Shown: positions 39,381-49,235, counted from the stretch's first letter. The stretch: DNA of 64,000 nt from Enterobacter sp. RHBSTW-00175 (GCF_013927005.1 NZ_CP055930.1:186001-250000), one strand, 5' to 3'. Program-made: numbers and translations. Notes: generated by a model from the letters alone, not told the origin.

Positions 39381-40847
39381 ATGTCTGATTCAAACCCAAT
39401 TTTGTTCTCCTCTGCACAGAGCATTGAAGCTTACCAGCAGGCGATTGAACAAAGCACTCAGGCTGTGATGCAGTGGCTGAAACAGCCTGAGATGTACCAG
39501 GGCAAAACGGTCGCAGAACTGCGCGACCGTATTAAGCTGGATTTCAACCCGAAGGGGCTGGGCAACGACGCGGCGATTGAACGCGCCGTTGAGTTCTTCC
39601 TGAAAGACAGTTTGTCCGTTCATCACCCGCAGTGTGTTGCGCACCTGCATTGCCCAAGCCTGGTGGTAAGCCAGGCCGCGGAAGTGCTGATTAACGCAAC
39701 TAACCAGAGTATGGACTCCTGGGATCAAAGCCCGTCCGCAACCATTATCGAAATCAAACTGATTGAATGGCTGCGTACCCGCGTGGGTTATCAGGCTGGC
39801 GACGCAGGTGTCTTCACCAGCGGCGGCACCCAGAGCAACCTGATGGGGCTGATGCTGGCACGTGATGCGTTCTTTGCGCGTCTGGGCCACTCTGTCCAGC
39901 AGGACGGTCTGGTTGGCGATCTGCGTAAAATTCGTGTGCTGTGCTCCGAAAACGCGCACTTCTCCGTGCAGAAAAACATGGCGTTGATGGGCCTGGGTTA
40001 CCAGTCCGTGGTACAGGTGAAAACTGACGAATTCTCCCGCATGGATCTGACCGATCTGGCGGCGAAAATTGAGCAGTGTAATGCCAACGGCGAACAGATC
40101 CTGGCGATTGTCGCGACAGCAGGTACTACCGATGCCGGTGCTATCGATCCGCTGCGTGCGATTGCTGATCTGGCGGCGAAGCAGAATATCTGGGTACACG
40201 TTGATGCGGCCTGGGGCGGCGCATTGCTGATGTCTGAGCAGTATCGCCACTATCTGGACGGTATCGAGCTGGTGGATTCCATTACCCTGGACTTCCACAA
40301 ACAGTTCTTCCAGACCATCAGCTGCGGCGCGTTCCTGCTGAAAGAAGCGCGTCACTATGAGCTGATGCGCTATCAGGCTGCGTACCTGAACTCTGAGTTC
40401 GACGAAGAAGCTGGCGTGCCTAACCTGGTATCCAAGTCTCTGCAAACCACGCGTCGTTTCGATGCGCTTAAATTGTGGATGAGCCTGGAAGCACTGGGTC
40501 AGGAGCAGTACGCTGCTATCATCGATCACGGTGTGACCCTGGCACAGCAGGTTGCTGCGTATGTGAAAGAGCAGTCAGCTCTTGAACTGGTGATGCAACC
40601 TCAGCTGGCAAGCGTGCTGTTCCGCTTCCGTCCGCAAATGCAGATGGATGATGCGGGCATTGCGCTGTTGAACCAGAAAATCGGCGATGCACTGCTGGAA
40701 TCCGGCCGTGCCAACGTCGGTGTCACCGAGCATAACGGTATCACCTGCCTGAAGCTGACGCTGCTGAACCCAACCGTGACGCTGGAGGACATCAAAGTCC
40801 TGCTGTCTCTGGTTGAGCGTACTGCGCAGGAAGTTCTGGCGAAGTAA
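39381..40847 (+). CDS. ddc: L-2,4-diaminobutyrate decarboxylase
   Basis: Group II PLP decarboxylase that converts diaminobutyrate to 1,3-diaminopropane. I use the ATG at 39381 (MSDSNPILFSSAQSIEAY), giving 488 residues; a TTG nine bases earlier is possible. Conserved parts: CPSLVVSQAAEVLINATNQS near residue 93, TSGGTQSNLMGLMLARD near 151, HVDAAWGGALLMS near 273 and the PLP lysine in SITLDFHKQFFQTISCG. Second gene of dat-ddc, followed by a strong terminator. Supplies a polyamine, cytosolic. Confidence 0.95.
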   Translation: MSDSNPILFSSAQSIEAYQQAIEQSTQAVMQWLKQPEMYQGKTVAELRDRIKLDFNPKGLGNDAAIERAVEFFLKDSLSVHHPQCVAHLHCPSLVVSQAAEVLINATNQSMDSWDQSPSATIIEIKLIEWLRTRVGYQAGDAGVFTSGGTQSNLMGLMLARDAFFARLGHSVQQDGLVGDLRKIRVLCSENAHFSVQKNMALMGLGYQSVVQVKTDEFSRMDLTDLAAKIEQCNANGEQILAIVATAGTTDAGAIDPLRAIADLAAKQNIWVHVDAAWGGALLMSEQYRHYLDGIELVDSITLDFHKQFFQTISCGAFLLKEARHYELMRYQAAYLNSEFDEEAGVPNLVSKSLQTTRRFDALKLWMSLEALGQEQYAAIIDHGVTLAQQVAAYVKEQSALELVMQPQLASVLFRFRPQMQMDDAGIALLNQKIGDALLESGRANVGVTEHNGITCLKLTLLNPTVTLEDIKVLLSLVERTAQEVLAK

Positions 40848-40854
40848 TATCCCT

Positions 40855-40890
40855 AACGGGTGCGAGCATTCGCCCGCACCCGTTTGTTCT
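40855..40890. terminator. Terminator between ddc and etk
   Basis: A perfect ten-base inverted repeat AACGGGTGCG / CGCACCCGTT around a ten-base loop, then TGTTCTT on the plus strand. It lies between convergent ddc and etk and may serve both. Confidence 0.8.
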
Positions 40891-40903
40891 TGCCAACCCT
40901 TTA

Positions 40904-43120
40904 TCAGTTTCCCGCCCTGCGTTTCTTCTTCCCTTTCGCGTAAGCGACCTTCTCATAATCATCGCCTTGCAGATTGTAGCCTGCACTGTAATAACTCACT
41001 GCCGATCTCACCACGTCATTGACGATAACGCCCTTAATATTCACGTTCATTTTTTGCAGTCGCCGCGTACAGGCAAGCATCTCTTTCACACTGGTGACGT
41101 TATAACGCGCCACCAACAGTGTCGATGCAGCAAGGCTTCCAACCAGTGCGGCATCCGTCACTGCCAGGATAGGCGGCGTATCAATAATCACCATGTCATA
41201 GCGTTCACTGGCCCACTGTATAAATTTGCGGAAGCGATCGTGCATCAGCAATTCCGCGGGATTTGGCGGGATCTGCCCGCAAGTCACTACATCAAAATTC
41301 GCGGTTTCATAAGTCTGGATTGCCTGCTGGAATGACACTTTCCCGGAAAGAACGTCGGATAACCCCGAATCATTTCTCAGCGGAAAAATGTTGTGAACGT
41401 AGCCCTTACGCATGTCGGCATCCACCAGTAATACCCTCTCCCCAACCTGAGCCACCAGTGCCGCCAGGGTGGTACTGACCAGCGTCTTGCCGCAGTTTTG
41501 CGTCGGCCCACTGAACATCAGAATGTTGTTTTCAGCCTCCATCATCGCAAAGTGCAGGCTGGTTCGCAGCCCACGCACTGCCTCGACGAAAATATCCAGC
41601 GGTCTGTCGATGGGTAAAAAGGGTACGTTAGTGGTTTTGTGTTTCTCGGCAGCGCCAAAGAAATGCACTTTCGGGATCCGGGTTTTATCTCTCAACCAGG
41701 ATGAACGGGGCAGCGTGGCATAGACGTTCATACCGTGGGCTTCCAGCAGTTCCGGGGTATCTATCCCTTTCTTAAAGGCGGCTTTCACCATGACCGAACC
41801 GGCAGACAGAATCAGTCCTATCAGCGTTGAGAGAAGAACAATCAATAACTTACGCGGCTGAACAGGTTCAGGAGACATAAGCGGCTCATCGATAATGCGC
41901 ACATTACCTATCGTACTTGAGCGGGAGATATTCAGCTCCTGCTGGCGGGTCAACAGTTGCTGATAGATAGCCCGGCCTGAATCGACATCACGGCTAAGAC
42001 GCAATATCTCTTGCTGCATTGAGGGCATTCCCGAGACACGCTGGCTCAGCCTTGCGCGTTCATTCTCCAGCGTGTGCCGTTTCTCGCGCAGGGCGCGGTA
42101 GCTTGGGTGATCTTTCTTGAAGTGCTGCGAGATTTCCGCCTCGCGAAATGTCAGTTCATTGAGCTGATTATCCACATTCACTATTTGCTCGAGCACAGAT
42201 TTCGCCTCAAGACTCAGGTCAACCGAGTCACGTTGCTGGCGATAAGTATTCAGGCGTTTTTCTGCCTGTTCCAGATCGGCCCGCACGCTGGGCAGCTGCC
42301 GCTGCAGGAAATCCAGACTTTGCGAATCCTGGGCAGCCTGGCGGGCGATGTTCTGCTGAAGATAGTTATCGGCAATGCTTTTCAGTGTCCGGGTGATAAG
42401 CTCCGGGCTAGCGCCCGTCAGGCTCAGGCTCAGAATGCCGCTGTCTTTTCCCATCTCTTTTACGTTAAAACGCGTGGTCAAATCATTGATGGTTTGCGGC
42501 AAAGAACGCTGTTTTACCTGAAAACGCGTGCCCACCGGGGCGTCTAGTTCGCTGACCAGCAGCGATACGCCTGCCATTTTCAGCAGTTGTCCTGTTTTTC
42601 CCTGAGCGCGGATCCCCGCAGCTTCCACCCGAAAACGGTTTTGACCTTCGGCAATGACAGTCAGGTTTTTGTCACCGGCTTGCTGAGCCGGGAATTGCAG
42701 GAATGCCAGGCTCAGCGCGCCCGGTTTTTCACCGGTAAGCCTGGCCCAACCGGCCCCCAGAATCGGGAGTCGTGACTGAATGACCTGATAACGTAAACCG
42801 AGATCATCGATGGTTTTTCCGAGGATCATGCGCGATTTGAGCAGCTGTATTTCCGCCATTGAGTCTGGCGTATAACCCGGCGTCAGCTGGTTAAGGGACT
42901 TCAGCAGGCTGTTTTGTTGTTTGTCCTCAATCTGGATCAGGGCATCAGCACTGTACTGCGGCGTTGCAAACAGCGTGTACATCCCCCCAAAAAATGCAAA
43001 GCAAAGGGTGACGAAAATAATGCGCAGCCGATGGTCAAACAGTTCGGCGAAAAGACGCCCCATATCCAGCTGCTGAATCTCAGTAGATTCGCCGTAGGCA
43101 TACTCATTTTTCGATAACAT
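40904..43120 (-). CDS. etk: Etk/Wzc-type tyrosine-protein kinase, polysaccharide co-polymerase
   Basis: Inner-membrane BY-kinase that sets chain length in Wzy-dependent polysaccharide export. 738 residues: TM1 about 32-52, a periplasmic Wzz domain with coiled coil (about 55-425), TM2 about 427-447, then the cytosolic kinase. Walker A is GPTQNCGKT with the lysine near 545, Walker A' VLLVDADMRKG and Walker B MVIIDTPPILAV. The C-terminal tail has tyrosines at about 710, 711, 715, 722 and 727 and ends in a basic KKKRR. The kinase part (GQIPPNPAELLMHDRF) resembles E. coli Etk as well as Wzc. Last gene of gfcE-etp-etk; no glycosyltransferase or wzx/wzy gene is in the window. Confidence 0.9.
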   Translation of the reverse strand: MLSKNEYAYGESTEIQQLDMGRLFAELFDHRLRIIFVTLCFAFFGGMYTLFATPQYSADALIQIEDKQQNSLLKSLNQLTPGYTPDSMAEIQLLKSRMILGKTIDDLGLRYQVIQSRLPILGAGWARLTGEKPGALSLAFLQFPAQQAGDKNLTVIAEGQNRFRVEAAGIRAQGKTGQLLKMAGVSLLVSELDAPVGTRFQVKQRSLPQTINDLTTRFNVKEMGKDSGILSLSLTGASPELITRTLKSIADNYLQQNIARQAAQDSQSLDFLQRQLPSVRADLEQAEKRLNTYRQQRDSVDLSLEAKSVLEQIVNVDNQLNELTFREAEISQHFKKDHPSYRALREKRHTLENERARLSQRVSGMPSMQQEILRLSRDVDSGRAIYQQLLTRQQELNISRSSTIGNVRIIDEPLMSPEPVQPRKLLIVLLSTLIGLILSAGSVMVKAAFKKGIDTPELLEAHGMNVYATLPRSSWLRDKTRIPKVHFFGAAEKHKTTNVPFLPIDRPLDIFVEAVRGLRTSLHFAMMEAENNILMFSGPTQNCGKTLVSTTLAALVAQVGERVLLVDADMRKGYVHNIFPLRNDSGLSDVLSGKVSFQQAIQTYETANFDVVTCGQIPPNPAELLMHDRFRKFIQWASERYDMVIIDTPPILAVTDAALVGSLAASTLLVARYNVTSVKEMLACTRRLQKMNVNIKGVIVNDVVRSAVSYYSAGYNLQGDDYEKVAYAKGKKKRRAGN

Positions 43121-43131
43121 AGGTTAATCCT

Positions 43132-43578
43132 TTACCTGTTGAGCCGTCTGGCCCACTCCTGACTTGCCCTGACCAGCAGGTCAAAAACGTATTCAAATGC
43201 ATCCGGACTTTTACAGTACGGATCGGGTATTTCTTTGTTATCAAGCCACCGTCCAAACAGCAGGCTTTTGCCTCGCATCTCGGGGGCAATCGCTGAGATA
43301 TAATTTAATTGCCGGCTCTCCATCACCAGGATCAAGTCAGACTGGCGCATCATCGCGTGCGTCAATTTACGCGCCACATGTCCCTGCAGCGAAACACCGT
43401 ACTGAAGGATCGTATCTGCTGCGCAGCAGTCGGCAGGCTGTCCTTCAAGACCATTAATTCCTGCGGATTCAATGCGGATAAGGGGAAGGTATTTTTGCAG
43501 CAGACGCTCCCCTGTCGGGGAGCGGCAGATATTGCCAGTGCACACAACCAATATTGACTGGATAATCATTGTGGCCAC
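43132..43578 (-). CDS. etp: Etp/Wzb-type low-molecular-weight protein-tyrosine phosphatase
   Basis: Dephosphorylates the partner tyrosine kinase. 148 residues. The active-site loop [16 protein letters not shown] (Cys and Arg of CX5R) is at about 13-28 and the catalytic aspartate is in [15 protein letters not shown] near 121. The residues [17 protein letters not shown] and the 148-residue length are nearer to E. coli Etp than to Wzb, from memory of both sequences. It overlaps gfcE by 13 bases and is 11 bases from etk. Confidence 0.92.
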   Translation of the reverse strand: MATMIIQSILVVCTGNICRSPTGERLLQKYLPLIRIESAGINGLEGQPADCCAADTILQYGVSLQGHVARKLTHAMMRQSDLILVMESRQLNYISAIAPEMRGKSLLFGRWLDNKEIPDPYCKSPDAFEYVFDLLVRASQEWARRLNR

Positions 43579-44699
43579 GACTTGATATAGCGGACCGTTT
43601 CGGTCAGGTCGTGAATACCGCTAATCGTTGGTACCAGCTGGCTGACGATGCGATTCCAGCGCGAAAGTGGAGCAGTGGTGACATAGACAATATCGTAGGG
43701 CTCCAGCTGAAATTCAGCACTCAGAACCATGGCTGAAGCATCCCGCGCGTTCAGCTGGTACACCCTGGCTATTTTCTCTTTGTCGCTGCTACGCAACACG
43801 GAACGAATAACAAAGATCCCACTGGCATCCGCCATATTCATATTTAGCCCACCGGCATTTCCCAACGCCTCGGCAAGGGTCATGCCACTGCGATCCATTT
43901 TGAGGGTGCTCTGTTTAACCACCTCCCCCATGACAAAGACCTTCAGGGCATCATTACGCGGAATAAACAGAATATCGCCCGGCAATAACAGATGATTCTG
44001 TGTTAAATCGCCATGCTGCATAAGCGCATAGAGCGAAATGGGTGCATCTTTACCCTCATGGGTTAACACCACGTGACGCCAGTCAGCATCTGCAGACAAG
44101 CCGCCAGCTGCGTTCACCGCGTCCATCACGGTCAGTGGGATGTTGGTGATCGGCTGCTGCCCTGATTTCACCACTTCGCCGGTGACATAGGCTTTTTGCG
44201 AGCGGAAAGCGGCAATGCTGACATCCACCTGCGGGCTTTCAATCACCTGCTCCAGGCGCGCAGTAATACTGTCGCGCACCTCCGCTATCGTTTTGCCTGC
44301 TACTGATATTTTCCCCACATACGGATAAAACAGCGTCCCGTCTGCCCCAACCCAATTTCCGGTATCGCTGGCACTACGGTATTGCCCGGCAGGTGTGGTC
44401 AACTCAGGGTGATCCCAGACTGTAATCATCAGTACATCCCCCGGACCGATACGGTATTCCCACCGCTTTAGTTGTTCGTCCAGTCCAGGATTAGTCTGGG
44501 ATTTCAGTGGCGCAGTGCGCAGGTTTTCAATAACTGAAGGCGTAAGAGGATAAATATCGACTCTTTTATTCAGATCAAATTCTTCGTCAATAACCGGGGG
44601 CTTATTTTTTCCGAATGTATTTAAATACTGCCCAGGTGCCATCTGGCAGCCCGCGATAAAAATGGCCGATATAAGCAAGGGAATTCTTATTAATTTCAT
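43566..44699 (-). CDS. gfcE: GfcE/Wza-type outer-membrane polysaccharide export lipoprotein
   Basis: Forms the octameric outer-membrane channel through which capsule or exopolysaccharide leaves. 377 residues: signal peptide and lipobox FIAGC (Cys at 18), then the poly-saccharide export domain ([18 protein letters not shown] near residue 86) and SLBB domains. The C-terminal amphipathic helix [16 protein letters not shown] ends in [13 protein letters not shown], which matches GfcE better than Wza. I see no clear ribosome site before the ATG. E. coli gfcABCD, which precede gfcE, are absent. First gene of the three-gene unit. Confidence 0.9.
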   Translation of the reverse strand: MKLIRIPLLISAIFIAGCQMAPGQYLNTFGKNKPPVIDEEFDLNKRVDIYPLTPSVIENLRTAPLKSQTNPGLDEQLKRWEYRIGPGDVLMITVWDHPELTTPAGQYRSASDTGNWVGADGTLFYPYVGKISVAGKTIAEVRDSITARLEQVIESPQVDVSIAAFRSQKAYVTGEVVKSGQQPITNIPLTVMDAVNAAGGLSADADWRHVVLTHEGKDAPISLYALMQHGDLTQNHLLLPGDILFIPRNDALKVFVMGEVVKQSTLKMDRSGMTLAEALGNAGGLNMNMADASGIFVIRSVLRSSDKEKIARVYQLNARDASAMVLSAEFQLEPYDIVYVTTAPLSRWNRIVSQLVPTISGIHDLTETVRYIKSWPQ

Positions 44700-45066
44700 T
44701 TTTTATATTGATGATAGGCATGGGTTAATCGCCTGAAATATTTAGGAAATAAATATTAAATATCAGCGAGTGATAAAGTCTGCATCCTAAGTTAGAGGGT
44801 GTGCTAATACAAGAATTGCGCCCAACAATAATAGAAATTAACAGAAGCAACGCTAAGGAGAATAAACAGACTATTACAGCGAGAGTGGAGTGTTCGCTCG
44901 TCCGATAGCCAGCGCTATCACATCGCTCTTTCTGATAAAGACAAGACACAACCATTTGTTACATTTTTTCCCAAACGAGCCACACTGCCAGTCATAAGAT
45001 ACACTGTTTCTGGCTGGTCACGGAACCACAGGCCAGATTATCGCTAAATGAAACATCGGAGAAACA
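44700..45066. other. Divergent intergenic region between gfcE and rcnB
   Basis: About 370 bases. A hairpin GATAGC-CAGC-GCTATC lies at 44915-44930. I do not see a JUMPstart or ops element, which often precedes long polysaccharide operons. A minus-strand frame of 76 codons (44725-44955) has one hydrophobic stretch but a poorly placed ribosome site; I treat it as doubtful. The rcnB promoter should lie at about 44960-45050. Confidence 0.5.
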
Positions 45067-45399
45067 ATGTCGAAAGGTAAATTACTGCTTCTGGGCGCGT
45101 TGATGTCAGTTGCAGGTATCGCGTTTTCCGCGCCAGAGGCGGCGGCAGCCCCTGCGGGCATCCAGGCATACGCAGAACAAGAGTTCATTGCCGATTTCAC
45201 GAAATTCAAGATCGGTGACACGGCGCCTGCGCTGTACCAGACACCGGAATACACCATCAAACAGTATCAACTGCGTAACCTTCCAGCACCGGATGCGGGC
45301 ACGCACTGGACCTATATGGGCGAGAATTACGTTCTGATCGGTGATGCCGATGGCAAAATCTATAAAGCGTACAATGGAGATATTTTCTATCACCGCTGA
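45067..45399 (+). CDS. rcnB: RcnB, periplasmic nickel/cobalt homeostasis protein
   Basis: Small periplasmic protein needed with the RcnA exporter to keep Ni and Co low. 110 residues with a cleavable signal (LLLLGALMSVAGIAFSAPEA). The mature part carries the family block YTIKQYQLRNLPAPDAGTHW and ends in DGKIYKAYNGDIFYHR, as in E. coli RcnB. In E. coli rcnR and rcnA are next to it; neither is present here, so RcnB acts with an exporter encoded elsewhere or has a separate role. Its 3' end overlaps the following GNAT gene. Confidence 0.95.
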   Translation: MSKGKLLLLGALMSVAGIAFSAPEAAAAPAGIQAYAEQEFIADFTKFKIGDTAPALYQTPEYTIKQYQLRNLPAPDAGTHWTYMGENYVLIGDADGKIYKAYNGDIFYHR

Positions 45400-45829
45400 T
45401 TCAATAACGATCCGCCCGTGGCAGGAAAGCGACCATCCTTTCCTGCGCACGCTCTACCTACACGCGCGCCGTGATGCCTGGCCGTGGTTAAACAGTTCGC
45501 AATGGCAACCTGAAGACTTTGACGCAGCAACCCGCGACGAAGAGATTTGGGTCGCTGTGCAAGACGGCCATCGCCTGGGTTTTGCATCCATCTGGATTAC
45601 CGATAACTTTCTGCACAACCTGTTTGTCGACCCGCAGTACCAGAGTCTGGGCGTGGGACGATTGCTACTGGAACAGGCGCAAAAGACGTTTACCAGTACC
45701 GGGGCATTAAAGTGTCTGGTGAAAAATAAACGGGCCGTCGTCTTTTACCAGCGCCACGGCTGGCATATCGAGGCATCGGGAGATTCTCCGGACGGAGAGT
45801 ATTATTTGATGCATTACCGGTTGCGTTAA
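45374..45829 (+). CDS. GNAT-family N-acetyltransferase
   Basis: Acetyl-CoA-dependent acetyltransferase, substrate unknown. With the ATG at 45374 it has 151 residues (MEIFSITADSITIRPWQESD). The acetyl-CoA loop lies in LFVDPQYQSLGVGRLLLEQA (about 92-111), and the end VKNKRAVVFYQRHGWHI is the usual GNAT C-terminal motif. It overlaps rcnB by 26 bases in another frame and has no clear ribosome site, so translation probably depends on rcnB translation. Upstream in-frame ATGs exist (45341) but lie deeper inside rcnB. Confidence 0.88.
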   Translation: MEIFSITADSITIRPWQESDHPFLRTLYLHARRDAWPWLNSSQWQPEDFDAATRDEEIWVAVQDGHRLGFASIWITDNFLHNLFVDPQYQSLGVGRLLLEQAQKTFTSTGALKCLVKNKRAVVFYQRHGWHIEASGDSPDGEYYLMHYRLR

Positions 45830-45831
45830 AA

Positions 45832-45896
45832 GTCGGGTGGCGGCTTCGCCTTACCCGACCTACGTGATGAGCCGGGTAAGCGAAGCGCCACCTGGC
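45832..45896. repeat. REP pair (BIME-like)
   Basis: Two palindromic units in opposite orientation: GTCGGGTGGCGG with CGCCTTACCCGAC (45832-45859), and GCCGGGTAAGCG with CGCCACCTGGC (45871-45896). They lie between the convergent ends of the GNAT gene and mrp. Confidence 0.8.
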
Positions 45897-45911
45897 ACTA
45901 AAGCAAAGAAA

Positions 45912-47021
45912 TTACACCGCGCGGAACGCGATTTCACCCGGAATGACTTCACCCTGCCAGTAGAGCTGCGCGGCAACGCGGCCCGCAAGCTGGCGATACA
46001 TATCAGCGAACTCACTTTCAGGGCGGCTCACAACCGTCGGTTTACCGCTGTCCAGATCTTCACGCAGCGTAATGTGCAGCGGCATCTGGCCGAGTAACTG
46101 GGTGTGATACTGCTCAGCCAGTTTCTCTGCGCCACCGGTGCCAAAGATTGGCTCATGATGTCCGCAGTTGCTGCAAATATGCATACTCATGTTCTCGACA
46201 ATACCGAGCACCGGTACGTCCACTTTCTCGAACATGACGATCCCTTTTTTGGCATCAATCAGCGCGATATCCTGCGGCGTGGTCACCACAACGGCACCAG
46301 TAACCGGAATGTTCTGCGCCAGAGTGAGCTGAATGTCACCCGTACCCGGCGGCATATCCAGAACCAGGTAATCCAGATCGGGCCACATCGTTTCCTGCAA
46401 CATCTGCATCAGCGCTTTACTGGCCATCGGGCCACGCCAGACCATCGCGTTATCGTCTGTTACCAGATAGCCAATCGAGTTGGTTGCCAGGCCATGCGCC
46501 ATGATAGGCGCCATGTGCGTACCATCTGGCGAAGTTGGACGTTGGTTTTCTGCGCCCAGCATGTTGGGAATCGACGGGCCGTAGATATCAGCATCCAGAA
46601 TACCCACTTTTGCCCCTTCGGCAGCCAGCGCCAGCGCCAGGTTTACCGCCGTGGAGGATTTACCCACCCCACCCTTACCGGAGCTGACCGCGATGATATT
46701 CTTCACGCCGTTCACACCCGGATGGTTTTTCACCCGCTTAAGCGTGGCGATGTTGTGGGTCAGCTTCCAGTCAATGGCTTTCGCCCCGGTGATGCGCAGC
46801 AGATCAGAGCTGCACTCCTCTTTTAACGCATCAAAGGCGCTGGTGAACACGAACGGCATTTGCAGTTCAATGTGCAGCGTTTCATCCAGCCAGGCGACAT
46901 GATGCAGCGCTTTCAGCGTAGTGAGATTGTGCTTCAGGGTTGGATGCTGAAAATTAGCCAGGATCCCGGCAACCATTGCGCGTAGGACTTCCGGTGATTT
47001 GGCCTGGGATTGCGAACTCAT
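45912..47021 (-). CDS. mrp: Mrp (ApbC), iron-sulfur cluster carrier ATPase
   Basis: P-loop NTPase of the Mrp/NBP35 group that binds and delivers Fe-S clusters in the cytosol. 369 residues, as in E. coli. N-terminal MIP18-like domain (about 1-95). Deviant Walker A SSGKGGVGKSSTAVNLALAL near 114, and DMPPGTGDIQLTLAQ near 225. The cluster-binding cysteines are in MHICSNCGHHEPIFG near 281. A clear AAAGGAG site precedes the ATG. Divergent from metG, as in E. coli. Confidence 0.97.
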   Translation of the reverse strand: MSSQSQAKSPEVLRAMVAGILANFQHPTLKHNLTTLKALHHVAWLDETLHIELQMPFVFTSAFDALKEECSSDLLRITGAKAIDWKLTHNIATLKRVKNHPGVNGVKNIIAVSSGKGGVGKSSTAVNLALALAAEGAKVGILDADIYGPSIPNMLGAENQRPTSPDGTHMAPIMAHGLATNSIGYLVTDDNAMVWRGPMASKALMQMLQETMWPDLDYLVLDMPPGTGDIQLTLAQNIPVTGAVVVTTPQDIALIDAKKGIVMFEKVDVPVLGIVENMSMHICSNCGHHEPIFGTGGAEKLAEQYHTQLLGQMPLHITLREDLDSGKPTVVSRPESEFADMYRQLAGRVAAQLYWQGEVIPGEIAFRAV

Positions 47022-47158
47022 CCCGACTCCTTTGTTCTTGTGAATAAGACCTTAGTTGAACAAGTTTACCTGAAAGGCCGCGGTTTGTGCTTACTTAATA
47101 ATGCCCCATTTGGTAATATCAAAAACCCTTTTCACAGTTAAAAGAAGTAATGACTACT

Positions 47159-49192
47159 ATGACTCAAGTCGCGAAAAAAATTCTGGTAACGTGCGCACTG
47201 CCGTACGCCAACGGCTCAATCCACCTCGGCCACATGCTGGAGCATATCCAGGCTGATGTCTGGGTCCGTTACCAGCGAATGCGCGGCCATCAGGTCAACT
47301 TCATCTGCGCGGACGATGCCCACGGCACGCCAATTATGTTGAAAGCACAGCAGTTGGGTGTTTCTCCTGAGCAGATGATTGCCGAAATGAGTCAGGAACA
47401 TCAGACTGATTTTGCTGGCTTTGACATCAGCTACGACAACTACCACTCCACGCACAGCGACGAAAACCGTGAGCTGTCGGAGCTTATTTACTCGCGTCTG
47501 AAAGAGAACGGTTTTATTAAAAACCGCACTATCTCTCAGCTGTACGATCCAGAAAAAGGTATGTTCCTGCCGGATCGTTTCGTGAAAGGCACCTGCCCGA
47601 AATGTAAATCACCCGACCAGTATGGCGATAACTGCGAAGTGTGCGGCGCAACCTACAGCCCAACCGAGCTTATCGAACCAAAATCGGTAGTATCTGGCGC
47701 AACGCCGGTGATGCGTGATTCCGAACACTTCTTCTTCGACCTGCCGTCGTTTAGCGAAATGCTGCAGGCGTGGACCCGCAGTGGCGCGCTGCAAGAGCAG
47801 GTGGCGAACAAAATGCAGGAGTGGTTCGAGTCTGGTTTGCAGCAGTGGGATATCTCCCGCGATGCACCATACTTCGGCTTCGAAATCCCGAACGCACCGG
47901 GCAAATATTTCTACGTCTGGCTTGACGCGCCAATCGGCTACATGGGCTCCTTCAAGAACCTGTGCGACAAGCGCGGCGACACCGTCAGCTTTGACGAATA
48001 CTGGAAGAAAGACTCCGATGCCGAGCTGTATCACTTCATCGGCAAAGACATCGTTTACTTCCACAGCCTGTTCTGGCCGGCAATGCTGGAAGGCAGCAAC
48101 TTCCGCAAGCCGACCAACCTGTTCGTACACGGCTATGTGACGGTCAACGGCGCGAAGATGTCCAAATCTCGCGGCACCTTCATTAAAGCCAGCACCTGGC
48201 TGAACCACTTCGACGCGGACAGCCTGCGTTATTACTACACCGCGAAACTCTCTTCACGCATCGACGATATCGACCTGAACCTGGAAGATTTCGTGCAGCG
48301 CGTGAACGCAGACATCGTGAACAAAGTGGTCAACCTGGCTTCCCGTAACGCAGGTTTTATTGCCAAGCGTTTCGACGGCGTGATGGCAGCTGAACTGGCC
48401 GACCCGGCCCTGTACAAAACCTTCACCGACGCAGCTGCCACCATTGGCGACGCGTGGGAAGCACGTGAGTTCGGTAAAGCCGTGCGTGAAATTATGGCGC
48501 TGGCAGATCTGGCTAACCGCTATGTGGATGAGCAGGCTCCGTGGGTCGTGGCGAAGCAGGAAGGCCGTGATGCCGATTTGCAGGCCATCTGCTCTATGGG
48601 GATCAACCTGTTCCGCGTTCTGATGACGTATCTGAAGCCGGTTCTGCCACAGCTTGCTGCCCGTGCAGAAGCGTTCCTGAACACTGAACTGACCTGGGAT
48701 GCGATCGCTCAGCCGCTGCTCAGCCACAAAGTGAACACCTTCAAGGCGCTGTATAACCGCATCGAGATGAAACAGGTTGAAGCGCTGGTTGAAGCCTCTA
48801 AAGAAGAAGTGAAAGCCGCTGCTGCACCGGTCACCGGCCCGCTGGCTGACGATCCGATTCAGGAAACCATCACCTTTGATGATTTCGCGAAAGTTGACCT
48901 GCGCGTAGCGCTGATTGAAAACGCGGAATTTGTGGATGGCTCCGATAAACTGCTGCGTCTGACGCTGGATCTGGGCGGCGAGAAGCGTAACGTCTTCTCT
49001 GGTATCCGTTCTGCGTATCCTGATCCGCAGGTACTGATTGGTCGTCAGACCGTCATGGTTGCTAACCTGGCACCGCGTAAAATGCGCTTTGGTATTTCTG
49101 AAGGCATGGTGATGGCCGCAGGTCCTGGCGGGAAAGATATCTTCCTGTTAAGCCCTGATGAAGGCGCGAAACCTGGTCAGCAGGTGAAATAA
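47159..49192 (+). CDS. metG: Methionyl-tRNA synthetase
   Basis: Charges initiator and elongator tRNA-Met. I start it at 47159 ([19 protein letters not shown]), which gives 677 residues as in E. coli; an ATG nine bases upstream is in frame. Class I HIGH motif is HLGH near residue 24. The zinc knuckle is [19 protein letters not shown] near 146-162. KMSKS is in [12 protein letters not shown] near 332, and the C-terminal EMAP/Arc1p tRNA-binding dimer domain covers about 575-677 ([18 protein letters not shown]). Followed by a strong terminator. Confidence 0.98.
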   Translation: MTQVAKKILVTCALPYANGSIHLGHMLEHIQADVWVRYQRMRGHQVNFICADDAHGTPIMLKAQQLGVSPEQMIAEMSQEHQTDFAGFDISYDNYHSTHSDENRELSELIYSRLKENGFIKNRTISQLYDPEKGMFLPDRFVKGTCPKCKSPDQYGDNCEVCGATYSPTELIEPKSVVSGATPVMRDSEHFFFDLPSFSEMLQAWTRSGALQEQVANKMQEWFESGLQQWDISRDAPYFGFEIPNAPGKYFYVWLDAPIGYMGSFKNLCDKRGDTVSFDEYWKKDSDAELYHFIGKDIVYFHSLFWPAMLEGSNFRKPTNLFVHGYVTVNGAKMSKSRGTFIKASTWLNHFDADSLRYYYTAKLSSRIDDIDLNLEDFVQRVNADIVNKVVNLASRNAGFIAKRFDGVMAAELADPALYKTFTDAAATIGDAWEAREFGKAVREIMALADLANRYVDEQAPWVVAKQEGRDADLQAICSMGINLFRVLMTYLKPVLPQLAARAEAFLNTELTWDAIAQPLLSHKVNTFKALYNRIEMKQVEALVEASKEEVKAAAAPVTGPLADDPIQETITFDDFAKVDLRVALIENAEFVDGSDKLLRLTLDLGGEKRNVFSGIRSAYPDPQVLIGRQTVMVANLAPRKMRFGISEGMVMAAGPGGKDIFLLSPDEGAKPGQQVK

Positions 49193-49198
49193 TAAAAA

Positions 49199-49226
49199 AG
49201 CCGGAGATCATCTCCGGCTTTTTTTT
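49199..49226 (+). terminator. Rho-independent terminator of metG
   Basis: AGCCGGAGA, loop TCA, TCTCCGGCT, then eight T: nine perfect base pairs, starting seven bases after the stop. The A run before the stem lets it work for the opposite strand too, so it may also terminate the yehS transcript. Confidence 0.93.
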
Positions 49227-49235
49227 AGCTTTTTT

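Noticed and set aside
39390..40529. 379-codon minus-strand frame opposite ddc
   Set aside because: Entirely inside conserved ddc; composition and lack of any recognisable family point to a shadow of third-position GC in the real gene.
44725..44955. 76-codon minus-strand frame with one hydrophobic segment upstream of gfcE
   Set aside because: Ribosome site is poorly placed, there is no family resemblance and it overlaps the expected gfcE promoter; kept only as a note under the intergenic region.
44700..45066. JUMPstart/ops (RfaH) element before the polysaccharide export genes
   Set aside because: The hairpin at 44915-44930 is only loosely like ops; the GGCGGTAG core is not present on either strand.
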